A DNA stretch of 64,000 nucleotides, taken from NCBI GenBank assembly GCA_963664255.1, contig OY760938.1:1116001-1180000 (forward strand), read 5' to 3'. This stretch comes from G963663775 sp963664255 (GTDB lineage: Bacteria; Bacillota; Clostridia; Oscillospirales; Butyricicoccaceae). The position numbers were made by a program, and so were the translations under genes. Positions 60,307 through 64,000 of this stretch are shown here, piece by piece. Position 1 is the first letter of the stretch. The number at the start of each line of letters is the position of its first letter. Under the pieces are notes generated by a model. That model was given only the letters and a program-made list of their open reading frames with translations, did no database searches and was not told the origin of the DNA.

Positions 60307-61593
60307 TTACAGTGCAGCCGATACTTCTTGCACGGCTTCTTCAAAAATTTTCAGCCCTGCATCCAGTTCGTCCTTGGTAACATTGAGCGGCGTTGCAAAC
60401 CGCATACCGTTGCCGTTTACACCGCAGGAAAGCGTCAGCATATGCTTTTGCAAGCACAAATCCTTGATTTTCGCAAACAAATCGCCTGCTGGTGTACCGT
60501 CCAAATGACAGATTTCACACGCAATCATCAGTCCCAGACCACGCACATCATAGATAATCGGATATTTTTTCTGCAATTCCACGAGGCGTTCCTTGAGATA
60601 AGCGCCCATTTCGTTGACATTGCTCAAAAGGTTCAATTCGTCAAATTGGTCCAGCACTGCGCCTGCCGCCGCGGCCGCCACGGGGTTGCCGCCAAAGGTC
60701 GTGCCGTGCATCCCTGCGTGCCATTCGGACATGATTTCTTCTGTTGAAATGATGGCACTCATCGGCAAACCGCCTGCAATCGCCTTGCCCACGGTCATGA
60801 TGTCTGGTACCACATCGAAATGCTCACTGGCAAACATCTTGCCAGTACGTCCATATCCAGACTGAATTTCATCGAAAATCAGCAGAATACCATGCTTATC
60901 GCAGAGTTCGCGAATGCTCTGCACAAAGCGTTTGTTCGGCACGACATAGCCGCCTTCGCCCTGTACGGGTTCCATCATAATTGCCGCGACGGTTTCCGGT
61001 GCTACGATATATTTAAACAGATTCTCCAGCTCTTTTAGACAAAAATCGGTGCGCTGTTCTTCATCAAACCCATCGGGGCACAAATCACGCGTCGGATAGG
61101 GCGTAAAGTACACGCCGCCCATCATCGGTTCGCAATATTTACGATACTTGGAGTTGGAGGCGGTGATGGTGGTCGCGCCCATCGTGCGTCCATGGAATGA
61201 ACCCTTGAACGCAATGATTGCGGTGCGCTTGGTGTAAGCACGTGCCAGCTTCAGTGCGCCATCGTTTGCTTCCGCGCCGCCGTTGGAAAAGAAGATAGAG
61301 TTCAACGCGCCAGGGGTCTTTTCGGTCAAACGCTTGGCAAGCGCCAGGGTGCTGGGGAAGTTGACCAAGTTAAACGAACCGTTGATAATTTTGCCCGCTT
61401 GGTCTGCAATCGCCTGCACAATCGCAGGGTGGCTGTGCCCTAAGCAGTTGACCGCAATGCCCTGCACAAAGTCCAGATATTCTTCGCCTTCCACCGTTTT
61501 CACATAACAGCCTTTTCCACTTTCCACAATCAAATCGGTTGCCTTTGCCAACGCTGGGCTCAAAAACGGCTTATACTCGTTAAATTTCATCAT
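60307..61593 (-). CDS. Class III PLP-dependent aminotransferase (GABA/ornithine/beta-alanine type)
   Basis: 428 residues. FDEIQSGYGRTGKMFASEHF holds the PLP-ring Asp region and the PLP lysine is in MTVGKAIAGGLPMSAII; IFFSNGGAEANDGALKLARAYT is the phosphate-binding GxxA region and AIIAFKGSFHGRT is also conserved. It moves an omega-amino group from a substrate such as 4-aminobutyrate, ornithine or beta-alanine, giving an aldehyde. The neighbouring Fe-alcohol dehydrogenase could reduce it. GGAAAGGAAT precedes ATGATG. Confidence 0.9.
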   Translation of the reverse strand: MMKFNEYKPFLSPALAKATDLIVESGKGCYVKTVEGEEYLDFVQGIAVNCLGHSHPAIVQAIADQAGKIINGSFNLVNFPSTLALAKRLTEKTPGALNSIFFSNGGAEANDGALKLARAYTKRTAIIAFKGSFHGRTMGATTITASNSKYRKYCEPMMGGVYFTPYPTRDLCPDGFDEEQRTDFCLKELENLFKYIVAPETVAAIMMEPVQGEGGYVVPNKRFVQSIRELCDKHGILLIFDEIQSGYGRTGKMFASEHFDVVPDIMTVGKAIAGGLPMSAIISTEEIMSEWHAGMHGTTFGGNPVAAAAAGAVLDQFDELNLLSNVNEMGAYLKERLVELQKKYPIIYDVRGLGLMIACEICHLDGTPAGDLFAKIKDLCLQKHMLTLSCGVNGNGMRFATPLNVTKDELDAGLKIFEEAVQEVSAAL

Positions 61594-61636
61594 ACTACAC
61601 AATTCCTTTCCAAACTTTTATATACTTACATACGCC

Positions 61637-62809
61637 TTAAACTTGCATTGCCTGCTGTAAAATCATACGCACATCGTCTGCCTGCACCGTCACAGGATTC
61701 ATCGGCAGCAGCCGATATGCCATCGTGCTGCTGATAATTTCATCAAACATCTCGGATTTGACACCCATTTCCCCCAAGGATTTCGGAATCCGAATGTCTG
61801 CCGAGAGCTGCTGCACGGCTTTCACAGATTTTCCTGCGGCTTCACGCAGCGTCAAACCATCTGTTTTTTCACCCAACAAAGCTGCAATATGTGCGAATTT
61901 CTGCAAATTCCCTGGCAGGTTATTTGCCATCACATAGGGCAGCATCACCGCATTGGTCATGCCATGCGGGGTATGTGCCGCGCCACCAATCGATTGGCTG
62001 ATGCCATGCACCGCACCCAAACCTCCATTTAGGAATGCCGCCGCACCCAGCACCGCCGCAATCGCCATGGCACTGCGTGCTTCTCGGTTGGTGCCGTCGG
62101 CAACCGCCGTACGCAGATATGTGCCGACGAGTGCAATGCACTTTTCCGCATAAGCATCGCTGATGAGGCTTGCATTGCGGGACACATAGGCTTCAATCGC
62201 GTGTGTCAGGGCATCCATGCCTGTGGATGCGGTAATCGCAGGCGGCATCCCTATTTGCATGAGCGGGTCGATAACTGCATATTTGGGAATCAAGCTATCG
62301 TGTGTAATGGATAACTTCACGCCTTTTTCGGTGTCATCCACCACACTCGCCGCTGTGACTTCACTGCCACTGCCCGCAGTGGTCGGTACGGCAATCAGCG
62401 GAAGCACCGTATGCTGCACCGACTTACTGCCGCCGAATAAATACTCTCGAATCGAGCCTTCGTGCGTGGCAAGCACCGCCATCGCCTTTGCGGTGTCAAT
62501 CGGACTGCCGCCGCCAATGGCAATCAGCAGCTTTGCGCCGCAGTCCCGCAGAAATGCCGCCGCGGTGTCAATCGCTTGCACATTGGGTTCGGGCATGGTG
62601 TTCGTATATACCGTACACTGATACCCATCCGCTGTGAGTGCTGCGACAATTTCGGTAAAATAAGCATCCTTGGATACGCGCGGCCCTGTCACAATTAAAA
62701 TCCGTTTTTCTCCCTCGGGCAGCAGCCCTGCCGCCAGCGTTCCCAGCTCTTTTGCCGTGCCTTCGCCAAATACCACACGGGCAGGCATTTTAAATTGAAA
62801 TTCCTTCAT
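61637..62809 (-). CDS. Iron-containing alcohol dehydrogenase
   Basis: 390 residues, group III alcohol dehydrogenase. GGGSPIDTAKAMAVL is the NAD-binding loop; metal ligands lie in TGMDALTHAIEAYVSR (Asp, His) and GAVHGISQSIGGAAHTPHGMTNAVMLPYV (His, His). PTTAGSGSEVT is also conserved. Members include 4-hydroxybutyrate, 1,3-propanediol and butanol dehydrogenases; here it probably acts on the aldehyde made by the aminotransferase next to it. Followed 43 bases later by that gene. Confidence 0.92.
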   Translation of the reverse strand: MKEFQFKMPARVVFGEGTAKELGTLAAGLLPEGEKRILIVTGPRVSKDAYFTEIVAALTADGYQCTVYTNTMPEPNVQAIDTAAAFLRDCGAKLLIAIGGGSPIDTAKAMAVLATHEGSIREYLFGGSKSVQHTVLPLIAVPTTAGSGSEVTAASVVDDTEKGVKLSITHDSLIPKYAVIDPLMQIGMPPAITASTGMDALTHAIEAYVSRNASLISDAYAEKCIALVGTYLRTAVADGTNREARSAMAIAAVLGAAAFLNGGLGAVHGISQSIGGAAHTPHGMTNAVMLPYVMANNLPGNLQKFAHIAALLGEKTDGLTLREAAGKSVKAVQQLSADIRIPKSLGEMGVKSEMFDEIISSTMAYRLLPMNPVTVQADDVRMILQQAMQV

Positions 62810-62824
62810 ACGACCTCCCCTTTT

Positions 62825-63580
62825 TCATCGGCTCATACCAGTCATCATGGTGAAAACGCTTGTTTTTTTCACCGGTGCATCCGCTGGAAGCATTTTGGAA
62901 CGGAATTTTCCCAAACGAACCTCCATCTTTGCAAATGCGTAATCAAACAGCACGCAAATCATCCAAAACAGCAGTGCCGCCATGATATAGGTTTCTAAAA
63001 ACATCTGGTTGCCCGTGGCATAGTTTTTAGCGGCACCCATCATTTCCACAATCGTCACCATATACGCCAGTGAGGTCATTTTCAGCAAATTCACGAAATG
63101 GTTTCCAAATACCGGCGTTGCCACCACGACCATCTGCGGGACAATGATGCGGCGCATGGCTTGAAAATGCGTAAACCCCAAGGACATACAGGCTTCCATC
63201 TGTCCGCGCGGTACGGTATCAAATGCCGAAATCAGCATATCTGACATATACGGCGCATATGCCAGCCCGAACGCCGTCACGGCAAACAGCATCTTTGGCG
63301 GATTGCGCAAATCATAGGGAATGCCCAGCGTGGTCAAGATGTCGGGCATCGCATAATAAACCACATACAGCATCACCAGTACCGGAACGCCCTTCAAAAA
63401 GGAGCAAAGCGCGGTGGAAAGCTGTGCAAGTACGGGCACTCTGCCACGAATAAACAATGCAAACACGGTTCCCACTACCAACGCCAAGAGCACTGCAAGC
63501 AATGTCATATACATGGTTATCGGCAGCTTTCTGAGAATCGGCTGGATGCAAGAGAGTGCATATCCAAAATCCAAACTCAT
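62825..63580 (-). CDS. Polar amino-acid ABC transporter permease (HisMQ type)
   Basis: 251 residues, five membrane segments, with the permease signature MEACMSLGFTHFQAMRRIIVPQMVVVATP that contacts the ATPase. AGGAGGGG precedes ATG 63580, which overlaps the previous permease gene by four bases (ATGA type). It forms a heterodimer with that gene product. No ATPase or binding protein is seen; they may lie upstream beyond the window. Confidence 0.9.
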   Translation of the reverse strand: MSLDFGYALSCIQPILRKLPITMYMTLLAVLLALVVGTVFALFIRGRVPVLAQLSTALCSFLKGVPVLVMLYVVYYAMPDILTTLGIPYDLRNPPKMLFAVTAFGLAYAPYMSDMLISAFDTVPRGQMEACMSLGFTHFQAMRRIIVPQMVVVATPVFGNHFVNLLKMTSLAYMVTIVEMMGAAKNYATGNQMFLETYIMAALLFWMICVLFDYAFAKMEVRLGKFRSKMLPADAPVKKTSVFTMMTGMSR

Positions 63581-64000
63581 ACCGAATCCCCTCCTGTCGC
63601 TCGTTTCGCCATGCGCCAACGCTTTTTAACGGGTGCATTTGGGCTGTTCCATCGATTCAAGTGCTGTGTCACCTTGCTGGAAATCACCATAAACACAATG
63701 CCAATCAACCAGTACAGGACTGCAACGGCTAAAAAAATCGATGTCTGTCCTACACCCATGGTGTTATAGGAAACCTGCTTTGCCATGCCCATCAGGTCTA
63801 CAACACCGATTGCCATGCCAAGAGATGTATTTTTCATAAGCTCAATCACCATATTGGTAGTGTTCGGAAGCGCAGAAGCGGCCGCCTGCGGAAAAATGAT
63901 GCGCCGAAAGACCTGCCAGCGGTTCATGCCGATGCTTTGACCTGCTTCCATTTGTCCACGGTCGATTGCCAAATACGCCGACCGAAAAATTTCTGCAAAA
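63577..64000 (-). CDS. Polar amino-acid ABC transporter permease, partial (5' end beyond window)
   Basis: About 141 C-terminal residues. The frame is open to the window edge: FAEIFRSAYLAIDRGQMEAG leads into QSIGMNRWQVFRRIIFPQAAASALPN, the EAA-type motif of HisMQ permeases. Partner of the next permease. Confidence 0.88.
   Translation of the reverse strand, partial: FAEIFRSAYLAIDRGQMEAGQSIGMNRWQVFRRIIFPQAAASALPNTTNMVIELMKNTSLGMAIGVVDLMGMAKQVSYNTMGVGQTSIFLAVAVLYWLIGIVFMVISSKVTQHLNRWNSPNAPVKKRWRMAKRATGGDSV

Noticed and set aside
1..64000. CRISPR arrays, tRNA or rRNA genes
   Set aside because: No regularly spaced repeats of CRISPR type and no tRNA- or rRNA-like segment were noticed by eye; a dedicated scan could still find a missed tRNA.

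Overview
The window looks like chromosome of an anaerobic, Gram-positive, gut-type Clostridia; assignment to the Oscillospirales is inference only. Signs are S-layer-homology (SLH) surface proteins, lipoproteins, a desulfoferrodoxin, IS256- and IS5-type remnants, AGGAGG-type ribosome sites on most genes, and extensive amino-acid/amine and sugar catabolism with no respiratory genes. No rRNA, tRNA or CRISPR array was seen.

Layout. 0.1-2.5 kb: a type II restriction-modification pair (C5 methyltransferase and HNH nuclease). 2.6-6.5 kb: a GNAT remnant, a VOC protein, a secreted GH18-SLH protein and a decayed IS. 6.5-12.4 kb: an AraC regulator and a minus-strand operon for a multisubunit FAD/[Fe-S] amine or imino-acid dehydrogenase with an ornithine-cyclodeaminase-like reductase, ending in a dead amino-acid permease. 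12.6-16.7 kb: a graveyard (XRE gene with a stop, methyltransferase and HsdR tails, a MITE-like element, deleted IS256) around two hypothetical genes. 17-30.7 kb: a sugar island with a LacI regulator, a three-gene ABC importer, Gfo/Idh dehydrogenase, TIM-barrel isomerase, mutarotase, ROK regulator, FGGY kinase, DUF4867 protein and a fucose/arabinose-isomerase-like enzyme. 30.7-38.5 kb: an ECF sigma/anti-sigma/secreted-protein operon, a duplicated DUF2442 protein, an SLH protein, a lipoprotein and a frameshifted MalT-type regulator. 38.9-46.8 kb: a 1471-residue GLUG/SLH surface protein and a 1076-residue STAND/TPR/BTAD regulator. 46.8-51.7 kb: desulfoferrodoxin and a seven-gene DUF134/NifX/NifU/MinD-ferredoxin/MBL operon behind a twin-palindrome promoter. 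51.8-54.6 kb: a hypothetical protein, an EutH-like and an AEC transporter. 54.7-64 kb: a long minus-strand catabolic operon (racemase, a second dehydrogenase complex, RidA, D-2-hydroxyacid dehydrogenase, class III aminotransferase, Fe-alcohol dehydrogenase, polar amino-acid ABC permeases) running off the window.

How they work together. The two dehydrogenase operons share gene order (2Fe-2S gamma, FAD/NAD alpha, 2x[4Fe-4S] ferredoxin, BFD-like 2Fe-2S, FAD beta), but ferredoxin is fused to alpha in one and separate in the other. Their neighbours suggest oxidation of a secondary amine, D-amino acid or opine-like compound to an imine, which RidA or the cyclodeaminase-like reductase would process, with carbon skeletons passed to the aminotransferase and dehydrogenases. 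The substrate cannot be read from sequence. The most interesting regulatory sites are three 11-bp-phased repeats before the giant surface-protein gene, which fit a BTAD/SARP-type activator like the one encoded just downstream, and the twin TGACATATGTCA palindromes over the DUF134 promoter.
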